Made by a program: the position numbers and the translations under genes
The notes under the pieces: model-generated
What the model was told of the DNA's origin: nothing
Database searches by the model: none
The model's input: only the letters and a program-made list of their open reading frames with translations
In this document: positions 1 through 11,329 of the stretch, one piece after another
How positions within the stretch are numbered: the stretch's first letter is position 1
Layout of the letters: each line of letters starts with the position of its first letter
NCBI GenBank assembly: GCA_964058805.1
Contig: CAXKVV010001263.1
Coordinates: 1-30,255, forward strand
DNA from: Schoenoplectus triqueter
Lineage: Eukaryota > Streptophyta > Magnoliopsida > Poales > Cyperaceae
Direction of reading: 5' to 3'
Length of the DNA stretch: 30,255 nt

Positions 1-151
1 GACTTCCAAAGTTGCATGCCTGATAGATATCAGCGTGCATCAAATCTATGAGACTATAATCAAGTGTGTAATGTTCAGGGTCAAGGTACATACCTCTCCT
101 CTCCATAAGGGACAAGGTTGCCTCCTTTTCATATTTTGAAGAGTATAGCTT
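1..151 (-). CDS. Internal or 3' exon of an unidentified gene, cut by the window edge
   Basis: On the minus strand a 50-codon frame is open from a plausible acceptor (TTAG, ending at 152) to the window edge. It begins Lys-Leu-Tyr-Ser-Ser-Lys-Tyr and contains MERRGMYLDPEHYTLDY followed by SLIDLMHADIYQACNFGS. An in-frame TAG lies just upstream, inside the presumed intron, which supports the acceptor. The composition is protein-like: charged, with many Tyr, Leu and Asp and no low-complexity run. I do not recognise the family. An internal GT (after GAGAG, near position 95) could act as an alternative donor, but the frame stays open past it. The first exons are not resolved. A CT-rich leader-like stretch on the same strand at about 1450-1600 and an ATGGC-context start at 1846 are both candidates. 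Confidence is moderate that this is coding and low for any function. Confidence 0.55.
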
Positions 152-169
152 CTAAGTACTCAATATCCT

Positions 170-2000
170 AAACGATAAAAAAAATCAATAAATAAAAATA
201 GTGGCTCAGTTAACTATTCTCAATGCTTAACTCTGATGAGAGGTCTCTTCCCTCTTCTTTCAGCAGCACACTATTAACAAGAATTTACCTAATAAGTTGG
301 GAGTTGAGAAAATAAAATCGGGCCCATCATTTCAAGCTCATAAAACATTTGCAACTTTTTTTAATCAAAAGTCCACATCCCTTTAGTGATACAGAACTAA
401 AATCAGGTATTCTGATTTTGATAGTGGTTTCATACTTGGAAGCCACTCAGCTTTATTAGTAAAACCTCAATTGCATTAATAAAATTATCTTTCAGAAGGA
501 CCTCACATCACTGGTTGGGTCTGAAAATAGAATGAATGCACCCGCAATCTACATCATGATGTATCTATTAGTATATTAACAATTGTATATCATCCAGTAC
601 CATGAAAAGATATACTTCCCAGCACCGTAAAATAATTTATATGAAAAATGGTATAATATAAATCTTACATAACATTCCATCAAAATAAATTATTATGACA
701 ATATTTTTTATTTTCCTTTTCTTATGGCACAATTCATTATTATTTTTTTAAATGTGCAACCATCAGCAAATTAGAGAAAAAATCATTCTCAATTGAAATT
801 AAAAAATAATTATTATCTTGTGGCCAGTAGTTGTATCAACACCAGATGATCATAGGCCAAATAATTGCGATCTAAACAAATAAATTAGATTAACCATGCT
901 TTTTGTACAAATTCTCATCCCTTCCCATCATGCCTCAAAATTGATTATCAATCAAAAGAATAAATATAAAATCAAGTATAAATAGTGAAAAAGAAAGAAC
1001 GACAAGATAAAAAGAAGGTCAGATCGAAATTCAAAAACCTCTTTGTTGGAGATCCCGAAGAACGAAATTGACAATGAGCTTAATGGGATTGGAGCTAGGA
1101 GTCAGAGGAGGCATATGCTCCATAAGAGAGTCCTTTTTTGGCGATCATCATAATAGCCACTTTGTGCCACCTCCCGACGAAAGGTTGAGCCCTCGATCGC
1201 CACCACAAAAGCTTCAATTGAGAAGGCGAGGACACCGTCGAGCCTCCCTCAAATTGAGACGGTGGATCTCAGCCCACTTTCCTAGTTGGTGCACCTCTCT
1301 GCCTCGTGGTGTAGTCAGAGAGGGTAAAAAAACCCCTATGTTGCAAGAGGTTAATTGGTTGATAGGGTAAGAGTGTGTTGGGAAGAAAGAGTGTAATAGA
1401 AAACGAGAAGTAAAGAGGCGTTATGGGAAAGTTTTGGGGAGAGAAAGATGCTGTCATGTAAGCGGCCGAGAGGTGTATGGCGGAGAGAGATAGAGAGATA
1501 AAAAGGTTTTGTTTAGAGAGAGACGCAGATGGCGGACGGAGGAGAGACGAAGCGCTCTCGATTTCGTTTCGACAGAGAGATAGAGGAGTGGCAGCGAAAT
1601 GATAGCCTTTTGTATAACAATTTCGAAAATAAAATAAATTTGAGCTTCAACACAGTCGCCACACATACCATCTGAAAATAGCTCTTTTAACTTGTATCCG
1701 ACGGTTGATATTGATTCCGAAATTTTAATAATAAATCTGATCTGTTGCAGAACAGAACACTTACAGGAGAAATATAAACATGTATCCAAAGGTACTTCAT
1801 CTCTGTAAGCTTTCAGAAGTAAACCATTTTTGCGAGATGTGGCCATTTCTGAAGCCTTTCATTTCATTCTTTATGTAATTATTGATAATTTAGGGGTTAC
1901 ATTAATTAAAAGAGGGTGGGTTCTCATTGGCAGAAACTGGGTCGATGAAAAGGAGGATTTGATCAGAAAATCCTGCTGATTATCATCTCGGCCTGCTACT
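170..2000. other. Probable introns, leader and promoter of the left-edge gene
   Basis: No exon can be assigned with confidence. The stretch is AT-rich to about 1000, as expected for plant introns. From 1450 to 1600 the minus strand reads as a C/T-rich leader (repeated CTCTCT and TCTC), typical of plant 5' UTRs. A minus-strand ATG in good plant context (AAATGGC) is at 1846; it starts a frame beginning MATSRKNGLLLKAYR and meets a GTAAGT donor about 80 nt later. A second minus-strand ATG at 1121 starts a short frame ending near a GAG|GT donor. Either could be the first coding exon; neither product is recognised. Confidence 0.3.
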
Positions 2001-2003
2001 CTT

Positions 2004-2400
2004 CATTATATTCCACATTCCTGGTTGTGTCTTGGGCTGAGCCCATTGTTCGTTTTGTTGTTCAACTGAGAAACAGCAGAGCTGATGCTGGACACAGGTA
2101 CCGATGTGCTTTCTGTGACAATACCGAAGAGAATCCCCTTAGATGGGAATTCTTTCACAGTTTCACCTATCGGAACAAAACTATAAAGGGTATCTATGGA
2201 CTTGATACAGATGCGGGATATAAACAACAAATTGAAAAATATAAACTGCATGCTCCAGTTCCAACTGTAATTTTTTCTTTCAACTTCATTTTCTGTACTA
2301 AAAACTTTACATATTTCTGGTGGAACACAACTGACAACAGCCATATATTGAAGTCAAAACTTGACAATCAGAATTATCTCTCAAACAACCACAACCCAGG
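2004..2400 (-). other. Probable 3' UTR and downstream spacer of the GPR107-type gene
   Basis: This stretch directly follows the TAG at 2401-2403. Open frames exist on both strands (112 and 138 codons) but they overlap each other and match no family I know. The simplest reading is 3' UTR of the minus-strand gene. No clear polyadenylation signal could be fixed. Confidence 0.4.
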
Positions 2401-5308
2401 CTATTCTCTTTTATCCTCTTCATCTAAATCAGTAACCCTGTAAACGATCGAGTCACTTCGGAGAATGACCTTAGTGTCTGGTGACGTTGAGTAGCTCCAA
2501 CTGTCTCTGAAACTAAATGGTCTAGATCTAGCAGGCGAATGCAACTCCTCATAATCGAAATCCTCATTCCCATCATCTGAGTATGAAAACCTAATTTATG
2601 ATGTAATTTAGAGATAATGTGAGATATTTCCTGGCATGGTAAAACAGTAACAGACACATAAAATCACAAGTGATGTAGGTATGCATATTCTCAGGTTGGC
2701 CCCAGCACCATAAGCAAGTTTTGTGGGTCTTTTATTACTTTGCATTGTTATCATCCCAACTTGAGAATGATAGTGGTGAGTTATTATACATAACAAGAAG
2801 TAAATTTTTATTTTCCTTTTACCTAGTAGCATTCTGTGACGGGGTCCAGATGCTACAAATGGCACAGAGAACCGAAAATGAGATGACTTGCCATAGTGCA
2901 GGAATTACCCATGTGGTTTGCCATTTCTCATTGTAAATGTCAGTTGACCTGAAATATATCTATGACAGAGAAGTAAAATTGTGTTAGTTTACCATATAAA
3001 AATAGAAAAGAACAGAAATAGAACTAGCTAGTTTCATAAGCAATATTAGTAAAAGATGAATAAGATGGGTTATTATGCAAATAAGGTGTCTATATACCTG
3101 AAGTTACCTCCTAATTTGAAAAAAGAAAAATAGCTAAAGCTGAATGCAAAAGAAGCTTTTAATAAAACAGTAAAATGACTTGCCTCAAAAGCAATCCAGC
3201 CAAGCGATACAAGTGTGGCTACTAGAAGTGCTGTGGTGAACATCCTGTACAGCTCCAATTTGGCTTTCATTCTTCGTGCCTATTACAAAAATACATGTTT
3301 AGAATAGTACTTTATGGTATACGTGAGTAAACTTATGTATGGATTCGTTATCAAAGTTAAAATAGACCAAAATAAATTCTGTCTGCTAAAAAATTTATCA
3401 TACTAGTGGGCAGTGGCAGAGCCACATGGTGTCAATCAGCACCAATAAATCTGCAAAAGTTCCTTCAAGTTTTGTAAAACGTGGTTTTGCCATTGTACAA
3501 TAACATAAAGAATTTACAGAATTAATGGACATCACTGCTTATGTCTTGGCCCTGCTGCTGCTGCTAATTACAGTTAATAGACAGCATGTGCAAACAAAGA
3601 AGTACCAAATTTAACTCCATATTTGGAACAATTTCAGCAATTTCATTGTTTAGGGAGGACATCACCATATATTCTAACCAGGTGACACGAGCACAAAGTT
3701 GTTATTGCTACTGGTAAACAGATGTTCATAGTATGTTTCAAATTATCAGAAAAACAGATAAAGACCTGGAGCTTGTTCAACGTCCGTGAGAGTGAGGTGA
3801 AGATCCAAACGATAAATACTGCATCCAACATTGCTACAGGAAGAACAAACAACAATTTGGCCTTGGTCGATTGGTCACTGACAGTCCCCACATTCTCCAC
3901 CACCTCCAGAAGCTCTGATGCAAAAAAGAAAGTCCCACCAAGCAGCAAAACCTTACTTGTGATCCCACCAAGTGCCGGTTTGACAACTCCAAAACCCATA
4001 GAAACCAAAAGTATAAGAACTCGTGATACTGCCTTTCGTACTGTGCCAAAAGTGGCAGCCCAGAATGTAGTCCCAGCAGGTCTAATACCGGTCATATTGA
4101 ACTCTGCAAAGTCAAAGTACCACAAAGTGGTCTCAAGCATACCGAGTGTTATGACAAGAGTAATGCAATTTTGCAATGGCATTACCTCCCGCCAGAACAA
4201 GGAGTACTGGTAAAACCAATATGCCCCCAGAGCAACAAATGCTAGAGAAATAAGTCCATAAAACATCATTAGAGGCTGCATCCTTCCTGGGAGGTAACCT
4301 GACGGATTTTTCCATATGGTTTTCCCCTCTATGAAAATCTCTTCTAAATCCAGGTCACAGTAAATGAAGTACAAGTTGTACATGCCGGTTTGAGTAATTC
4401 TGATTGTTTGTGATGGGAGATTTGCCTCTGTCTCGCTGGGTTTAAATGTGGCAGTGAGGAGTTGAGGCCAATTATTAGAGCGGTTAGAGGGGTGGTAGAT
4501 TACAGTGCCCTCAGTGCATGTGCCAAGTTTTGACAAGTCGGGTGCGCAGCAGATAGCCTTTTCACCACCATAAGCAGAGCCACCGAGGGCGTCTCGGTCG
4601 AGAATTTCAAACATGATGGCATGCACAGAGGAAGATTTGTTGAAGCTCGACGATTTGTTGGACCTCTTGAAAGTGATCTTGTCAAATCTGATTTTATTTT
4701 AAAGTATGATCAAAGCAATGTAAGAAGCTTTAAGTAGCGATATGTTGCTCCTAATTAATTGAAGAAGAATAAGCTTTTACAATGCTATTGAATTGAATAA
4801 AAAAAATGAATGAAATAAAGGCCCCTATGTAAAATTGAAAAGAATACATTTTTGTTTTACTTTAAAATACACATTGATGCCTTGCATTATACGATATTAC
4901 AACATGGCTTTTCAAATTAAAGGACAGTGCATCTCCAAGCGTCAAATGTGCTCATCACAATTTCAGAAAAAAACAAGAGACGAATTTTGTAAAATTATCA
5001 AAATATAACCGTCACGAAACTCTTCCCAGAATTAAAAAAGAAGAAACATCACAAAACTAACACAGATGAAACACGAAATTTCAACAGCCGTACCGAATGA
5101 AAGAACCGCCATTTGGGTCAGACGAATTGAAAGAAACACGAGAGGCAAAGAGGCCTTCACTGCCTCCATGGAGAACAAATGCATTTCCACTGCTGAAGAA
5201 TTTCTGACCTCTATAATCGTGCACAGATGCTTTCGCGCCAAGAGATTGGAGATATAGAAGCACTACCACTACCATGAAAGGTACTAACGAGGGGAGTTTA
5301 GAAGCCAT
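2401..5308 (-). CDS. GOST/GPR107-type seven-transmembrane protein (Lung_7-TM_R family)
   Basis: Exons on the minus strand: 5308-5094, 4687-3766, 3279-3098 (or 3279-3180 plus 3107-3098), 2948-2823 and 2590-2401, all with GT..AG borders. The protein is about 520-544 residues. Residues 1-27 look like a signal peptide (VVVVLLYLQSLGAKA). A luminal domain follows, with NAFVLHGGSEGLFAS, GGSAYGGEKAICC and GMYNLYFIYC. TM helices 1-5 run from about residue 212 to 371, the sixth is in exon 3 (LLVATLVSLGWIAF) and the seventh in exon 4 (WVIPALWQVISFSVLCAIC). The tail is acidic and Ser-rich and ends DLDEEDKRE. Plant relatives include the candidate GPCRs CAND6/CAND7; the wider GOST group (GPR107, TMEM87) works in the Golgi and endosomal traffic. 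Exon 1 starts at the ATG before the signal peptide. Ligand and exact role cannot be read from sequence. The exon 3 boundary is the weak point. Confidence 0.9.
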
Positions 5309-5475
5309 TGGAGAAAGAGACGAAGAGAGAATTAGGAGACAATGAATCCTTTTAAAAAGTCGGATCTAACTTCTAAGAAATAAAAAAGAAACATCTAGGA
5401 CTAGAATGGCAGGAGACTTTATTTTTCGATGCTAGGGGATTGAGAATTGAACTAGTGGAGGCATAAATATGAATC
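5309..5475 (-). promoter_or_regulatory. 5' UTR and proximal promoter of the GPR107-type gene
   Basis: Read on the minus strand, the 40 bases before the ATG are C/T-rich (CTCTCTTCGTCTCTTTCTCC), as is usual for plant leaders. An A/T-rich block lies about 80 bases upstream, but I see no convincing TATA box. The region ends at a foldback element. Confidence 0.4.
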
Positions 5476-5622
5476 CAGATCCGCTGCTGCAGCTTAATAC
5501 ATGGTTGATTCTATTATTTTGAGATTCGTGCTAACTTGAATCTCAAAATACTAACTCAAATCTCAAAATAATCGAACGGATTACGTGCTGCGCTACATAG
5601 TGCTGCGCAGCAGCAGATCCAC
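5476..5622. mobile_element. Small foldback (MITE-like) element
   Basis: The ends are inverted copies: CAGATCCGCTGCTGC on the left faces GCAGCAGCAGATCC on the right. A second inner pair (ATTATTTTGAGATT near 5511-5526 against AATCTCAAAATAAT near 5558-5571) extends the foldback. No open frame is inside. It lies about 170 bp upstream of the GPR107-type start, so it may sit in that promoter. The family is not recognised. Confidence 0.6.
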
Positions 5623-6129
5623 TTCCCATAAATATAATAGTGTTGACCGATGCTGCAAAAAAATTTCTAATTTCTAATTTATTTATTAGATTCAATTTGT
5701 TTGATTAGATTTTTTTATTAGTTCGATTTAAATTCAGTTCGATAACTTTTTAATGAATTAGTTCGAGTTTGATTCGTAATAGTTTGATATATAGTTATTT
5801 GTATATACTTTTAACTATTTAATCAGTAATATATACAATAATATATTATTTTATTATAATATTAATAAGATATTATTAATTTAGTATTTTTTTAATTTTA
5901 ATATAAAATTAATAAAATATTAATTATTTTACCTCTAATTATTTATGATAATATGAAAATAAATAATTAAATTCATTTAGAGTTTGATTTAATTCGAATT
6001 TTATTTAGTTCGAAATAGTTTCAAATCAAACTCAAATACCAGTGAGTTCGATCGAATTCAATTCGTTTGTAACCCAGTGTTGACTGAGTTTTGGTTATTG
6101 GCAACTGGGTGAAGGAACACGTTAGCGTG
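5623..6129. other. AT-rich spacer with degenerate TTCGA-rich repeats
   Basis: No gene. Motifs such as AGTTCGATTTAAATTC and GAGTTTGATT recur near 5715-5790, and inverted relatives appear near 5980-6065 (AAATCAAACTCAAAT, TTCGATCGAATTCAATTCG). This suggests an old foldback transposon in which the arms have drifted; the borders are not clear. Confidence 0.35.
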
Positions 6130-6211
6130 CAAAACGATAATAAAACAGTAAACCTTAATTAAAAACTTAAGTTTTAATTAAGGTTTACTCTTTTATTATT
6201 TGTTTTTTTTT
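6130..6211. repeat. Near-perfect inverted repeat, about 35-bp arms
   Basis: The core reads AGTAAACCTTAATTAAAAAC, then a short centre, then GTTTTAATTAAGGTTTACT. The match continues outward through TAATAAAAC and TTTTATTA with few mismatches. The transcript would fold into one long hairpin. No coding frame. It may be a very short palindromic MITE or the remnant of one. Confidence 0.75.
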
Positions 6212-7208
6212 CTTCTGAATATAGGTTACTGATATTTGGACACAACCAGAAAATTAATTACCTAAACAGTAGAGAGAAAAAAAAATATTTGATAGAGAGA
6301 GATTGGACAGGAAAACAACACAATTTCGCAACATAACATCATGATTGATTGAAAGTATAAGCCGGTCAAAACTTTGAATAAAATTTTGGTATATTATATT
6401 AGTCTTATGCATGTTGATTAGTCTATGTATTGTCAACGAAAGCATGACTTCTTCGAAGATTGGCTCATTTCCTTATATTTTTTTAGAGAAAAGTCCGCTT
6501 TTTTTTTTGTCTCAGAATTATATTATTGCGTTTGGTTTAAATGGAACTCTAAATTTCTTAAAACTTTTAAATTAGATTTAAATAACTCTTTTTGGGTTTA
6601 AATTGGTCCTAACTCTTAAATTCAATTCAAATTGATCTTGAATTTTATATCTAGTGGTGAAAACCGAAATTATGTAATTGAGAGCCTGGCATTTTATTTT
6701 TTTCCTCTTTAATATCTGTTTCCACCAGACCACCACTATCATGTAATACAATATATATATTTTTTGCAATTTGAGGTTTTTTTGTATGGTACACAATTAT
6801 GTTTCATACGGGTATGAGGAACATGCTACAATGCATAACACTTTTTTAAATATAAAATTATTGTTTATCATATTATTTTCAATAAAAATCCTTGAAGAAA
6901 TGATAATTAGTACACAAATTGGATTCGATTTATGCAATTTTTGTGAATAAAACGAACATTACTATCTATTGTAGTAAGTAGTAGCATTAATGTGGATTAT
7001 CGAAATTGTCATTGTAGTAACCATGAGCTGTGATAAAGTTAGGTAGATATCCAGTAGGTAAAGCAATGGAGAAGAACCAAGTTGTTTAGAGATTTTGAGT
7101 TTTGACCAAGGGTTAATATCATTGTAACTCTTCTTCTATTTCATATTTATCTATTCACTCTTTAATATATTATATTTTCCATTAATTTTTTATATCCTTT
7201 CATTTTAC
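6212..7208. other. AT-rich spacer without recognisable gene
   Basis: Open frames here are short and full of Ile, Leu, Lys and Asn from AT bias. I see no conserved motif, RNA gene or clear repeat apart from poly-T and poly-A runs. Confidence 0.4.
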
Positions 7209-7216
7209 TCATATGC

Positions 7217-7627
7217 TAGGTTGGCAATTATTGACCCGACCCGATGGGTTAACCCAACCCGACATAACCCGAAAATAAATGGATCGGGTATGGATCTAAT
7301 TTTTTGACCTGAATCGGGTCGGATTGGGTTCGGGTCAACCCGATCCGACCCGATTAATTATATTTTTTAAACTAATTTTATGATTTACTACTAACTAAGT
7401 CTTAAATATGCATTAATTATATACTAATTAAGATTAATTATAAATTAATTAATATTTAATTACTTAAAATAATATAAATATATTTAATAAATATTTATTT
7501 ATTTTACATGAGTCGGGTCCGATACTGGTCAAGATTTTTTGACTCGAATGTAATCGGGTAGGGTTCAGGTCGGATCAAGAAAAATAATAAAATAATAATG
7601 ACCTGATCCAACCCATTGACACCCCTA
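7217..7627. mobile_element. hAT-type non-autonomous element (MITE)
   Basis: The left end begins TAGGTTGGCAATTATTGACC and the right end finishes TTGACACCCCTA, imperfect inverted copies of the TAGGGGTGKCAA ends common in plant hAT MITEs. Subterminal regions are packed with ACCCGACCCGAT-type motifs on both sides (7234-7350 and 7516-7615). The flanks TCATATGC (7209-7216) and CCATATAC (7628-7635) look like a decayed 8-bp target duplication, the length expected for hAT. The middle is AT-rich and non-coding. Confidence 0.75.
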
Positions 7628-7635
7628 CCATATAC

Positions 7636-9095
7636 TCTTTAATATCTAATATATCCTTAAATACTTAAAATTATTTTATATTTATTTATTAAATCTCATA
7701 TATATCATTAAATTTATATATTTATCCATCATTAAAATATTAAATTATTAATATATTTTATATATTCAATAATTATTTTTGATAATTTATACATGTTTAA
7801 TTTTTTATATTTATTCATTAAATCAAATTTATTTGATTCAATTTATGTAGATTTTATTTAATTATTTTTCTTAATCTAATCCGATGTGACCCATTTGGTT
7901 TGGTTTTGAGTCAGAAGAAAATTAAATAATGTCTATCAAATCAGATTTAAATAAATTTAATCTTATAAATAAATATAGAAAAATTTAAAGAGTTAAATAG
8001 TATATAAGATATTCAAAATAATATTTGAGAGTTTATAGGTAAATATAAAAAAAATAAAGTGTTTAAGAATATATTAGATGTATTAAAGAGTTGATGGATA
8101 AATCTTAAATAGAAGAAGATTTTTTTAAAAATAAAAAATAGGGCTCCCAGTAATTTCGGTATATATATTATTTGTTATATGTTTTTTTTTTGGAATTTAA
8201 ACTCGCGTTACTCTGAAGAGAGATGAGATTTAATATCATCTATACTATATTAAATCTGCAGTTAAAAATAGAAGAAAAATTAAAAGATAAATGTGATAAA
8301 TCAAATCCTTTGAAAACAGTTCTCATATTTGAGAGTTGGAACGCGTGACTGTGTACGAGAAGCACGTTACCTTACTCCGGCTCCGACTACGGTTTTAAAA
8401 GCAGCTGTCTCAAGTACTGGGCCAGTCACGTGATATTACTCTAGTCAACGTTGATTGTCATTTATCAACAATGTAATCAAATCCCATACTACCTTAATTT
8501 CGTGTCCGCATGTGCTTTCATTAAGTATACTCTGTGAGATTACCTTCTTTTTTAGTGGAAGATTACCTTTCATTTGGGGTCTTGTTGCTGCCTCTGTAAC
8601 ATTTATTTAGCAATTGTGGATTCGATCACTATTTATTATTCATTCAGTATGATTTTAATTGAATGATTCCATATTTTTCTATTTATATTTGTTTGATGTA
8701 AACCGTTTATATTCAATCTAATTGATGAGAGAAAAAAATAATGACATATCGTGGTACGCAACTTTGATAACAGAAATTTAAATGTACCATCTTAAAAATT
8801 GACATATTTTATAATTTTCATTACTTTTCTTAATATTGAACATATAGTAATAACAACAAAATTAAGGATAAAAAATAAGAATAAATAAAGATTATTAAAC
8901 ATCGTTTATGAATAATAAATTAAAAAATAAATATTTATCACGTTACAAAAAGAGAAATATAAGTGATAATTTACTATAAAGAAGATTTACATGTAACATC
9001 CATAAAAAAAATATATAACAAGAAACGCATAGCAATAATCAAAATACAAAATACGAAATAGAATTCAACTCTTAAATAATCATTTTCTTGATTAT

Positions 9096-9137
<42 letters not shown>

Positions 9138-10340
9138 AAAAAATGATATTTGACTATATACGACCGGTTCAGGTTAGTTGAGTTTTTGAAAGTAAATCCA
9201 TAACCCTGTATTGCATGGGTGCAGGTGTCGTATCAGATACAGTGCGAATATGGCGGTACGTTAATTAAAAAAATAGGATACAAATACGAAAATACATATA
9301 ATATTTTTTATACAAAAATAAAATATAATACATAAAAAATAAAAATAGATAACTGCATCATTTTTGTTAATACATAAAAAATAAAAAATAGATAAGACAT
9401 AATGATCTCATGCATAATAAATGTAGCTCACCTTTGGGTACTTGAATAATGATCTCATGCATTCAATTTTTTTAAAATTTTGAATTTGATCCCAATCAAC
9501 CGTAACCGAGATCGTACCCAGTTGTATCGTAGACTGAGCTGGCCGGTCAAACTGATTAAAATAATCAAATATGTGACGCGACATATCCGATATGTTCCCG
9601 CACCGCACCTGATTAACCCAATACCGATATAACGGGTTAGCCAAAATCACAGCTCGTACTTAATCCGATAAGATCTCAACCTAGTAAAAACAAAATTAGT
9701 CAGATGAGTTGAACAAATTGGTCGAATTGACAGATTTTTTGTACACTCCTGAAAATAATATTTTTATCATTTTGAATAACATTAATTTTTCATTATTCTC
9801 ACGGTTACCTAAAAATAACTATTTTTAATATTCTCACTTGCTGTTCTCAATATTTCTATTTTTAACTGTTCTTGCAGACTAAAAATGAAACTCAATCTGA
9901 AGCATAAGATCAGAGATCTCAAATCTCTATGATAATAATGATGATGAAAAAATAACAATAATAAATAAATAAAAATGATAATAATGTTGATAATATATTA
10001 ATAATAATATAATAAACCTATATTATAAAATATATTTTTAAATTATAAAATTCTAAAATTTACAACTCTACTACTAAATTCTAACTCCTAAATCATAATT
10101 TTAATACCTGAAAAAAAAGGGCAGCGGACGTGGTTGGGGAGGGTTAAATATTCAGTTGACGAACTTTTCAGTAATCATGTTCTGGGCTGAAGCTGACAAA
10201 AAACCTTTAACTCTTAAGACCCAACCGAAAATGCAAAGCATAAAACAGAAAGCCCATCCAGTTTGGGCTTGAATGCCCGTTTGCAGAACCTAGAATCACA
10301 CGAACTTCGTTGTTATTTCCAAATCACACAGTATCCTTTT
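7636..10340. other. AT-rich intergenic region, no gene recognised
   Basis: The longest frame (9408-9650, minus, 80 codons) matches nothing I know and lies in a stretch with retroelement-like GC islands (9170-9260 and 9480-9650), so it is probably transposon debris. A less AT-rich island at 8338-8480 carries a G-box-like CACGTG (8427-8432) and TTGAC-type W-box cores, but no gene starts beside it. A TA microsatellite is at 9105-9132. Confidence 0.4.
9105..9132. repeat. (TA)n microsatellite
   Basis: Fourteen uninterrupted TA units. No other feature is attached to it. Confidence 0.95.
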
Positions 10341-10346
10341 GAGAAG

Positions 10347-10725
10347 GGATCAATTGACAATGGTTTATTTTGACAATTTTGACAATGGATCTCTAAAAAA
10401 ATACAAAAAATCTTAAAAATAGAAAAAAGTTTATAGATGTGTTCTTATATCTATGGATCAATGATCATTCAAATTTTATATAATTTTATTATCGTTTGGT
10501 AGTCCATCAAAGACCGTTAAATTGGAACCGTTACAAATTATAAAAAAAATTGATGGTCTTTGATGGACTATTAAACAATAATTAAATTATATGAAATTTA
10601 AATTTACATCAATATAAAGGTAGAATAATACATCTATAAATATTTTTTTATTTTTAAAAATTTGTTTATATTTATTTAGAGATTGATTGTCAAGGTTATC
10701 AAAATAACCCATTATCAATGTATCC
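10347..10725. mobile_element. Foldback MITE, copy 1 of a local family
   Basis: The left arm GGATCAATTGACAATGG plus TTATTTTGACAATTTTGAC is mirrored on the right by GTCAAGGTTATCAAAATAA plus CCCATTATCAATGTATCC. Inner arms also pair: GGTAGTCCATCAAAGACCG (from 10498) faces GATGGTCTTTGATGGACTA (from 10552). No open reading frame. A diverged sister copy lies 200 bp downstream. Exact ends and target duplication are uncertain. Confidence 0.75.
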
Positions 10726-10924
10726 TCACTCTATTTTTTTACGCAATAAAGCACTTGAGATGCAACTGGTTAGCCTCTTCCACTTAATGGGCTTGTTACT
10801 GGGCTGAAGCAGATTCAAAGATTAGAGACTCAGACCAAAATGGAGAAGTCATAGAATTAGACGCCCGTCGTAACAAATCCAATCTCGTGACTTGTGAGAT
10901 TCAATCATTCATTCATTTTAATGG

Positions 10925-11283
10925 GTGAGATCATTTGACAATAAATTATTTTGATAATTTTGACAATAACTTTTTAAATAAATACTAAATAAATTTTAAA
11001 ATGGAAGAAATATTATGATAAGTTTTTCTATTTATAAATTAATAGTGATTCATCTTTCATGCAATTTCATTATCATTTGATATTCCATTAAGAATCATTA
11101 AAATTTTATATAATTTACAACGATTATAATTTATCAGACTTTGATAAACTATCAAATAATAATGAAAACATATGAAATTTAAATCACCATCAACTTATAA
11201 ATAAAAAAAAATACATCTTTAATTTTTTTTTCATATTTATTTAAAAAAATATTGTAAAAATTATCAAAAAATCCCTTCCCATT
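10925..11283. mobile_element. Foldback MITE, diverged copy 2 of the same family
   Basis: It shares with copy 1 the left-arm phrases TTGACAATAAATTATTTTGA and TTTTGACAATAAC, the central ATATGAAATTTAAATCACCA, and the right-arm ATTATCAAAAAATCCCTTCCC. The arms pair less well than in copy 1, so it looks older. Its right end lies about 130 bp upstream of the eEF1B TATA box, so it may contribute to or limit that promoter. Confidence 0.65.
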
Positions 11284-11329
11284 TTAATTAAGGCATATTC
11301 TACTTTCCGATATTGCGTAACAGAATCTA

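Noticed and set aside
1068..1370. 100-codon plus-strand frame beginning MSLMGLELGVRGG
   Set aside because: No family resemblance, Arg/Pro-rich composition, and it runs opposite to the CT-rich leader signal on the minus strand. It may overlap a minus-strand leader or exon instead.
2006..2443. Overlapping frames of 112 (minus) and 138 (plus) codons
   Set aside because: They lie in or next to the 3' end of the GPR107-type gene; the plus frame overlaps its last exon in antisense and neither has a recognisable motif.
8427..8432. G-box CACGTG
   Set aside because: A genuine sequence match but no gene starts nearby, so a regulatory role is not supported.
9408..9650. 80-codon minus-strand frame
   Set aside because: No known domain, no good start context, and surrounded by repeat-like GC islands; probably transposon debris.
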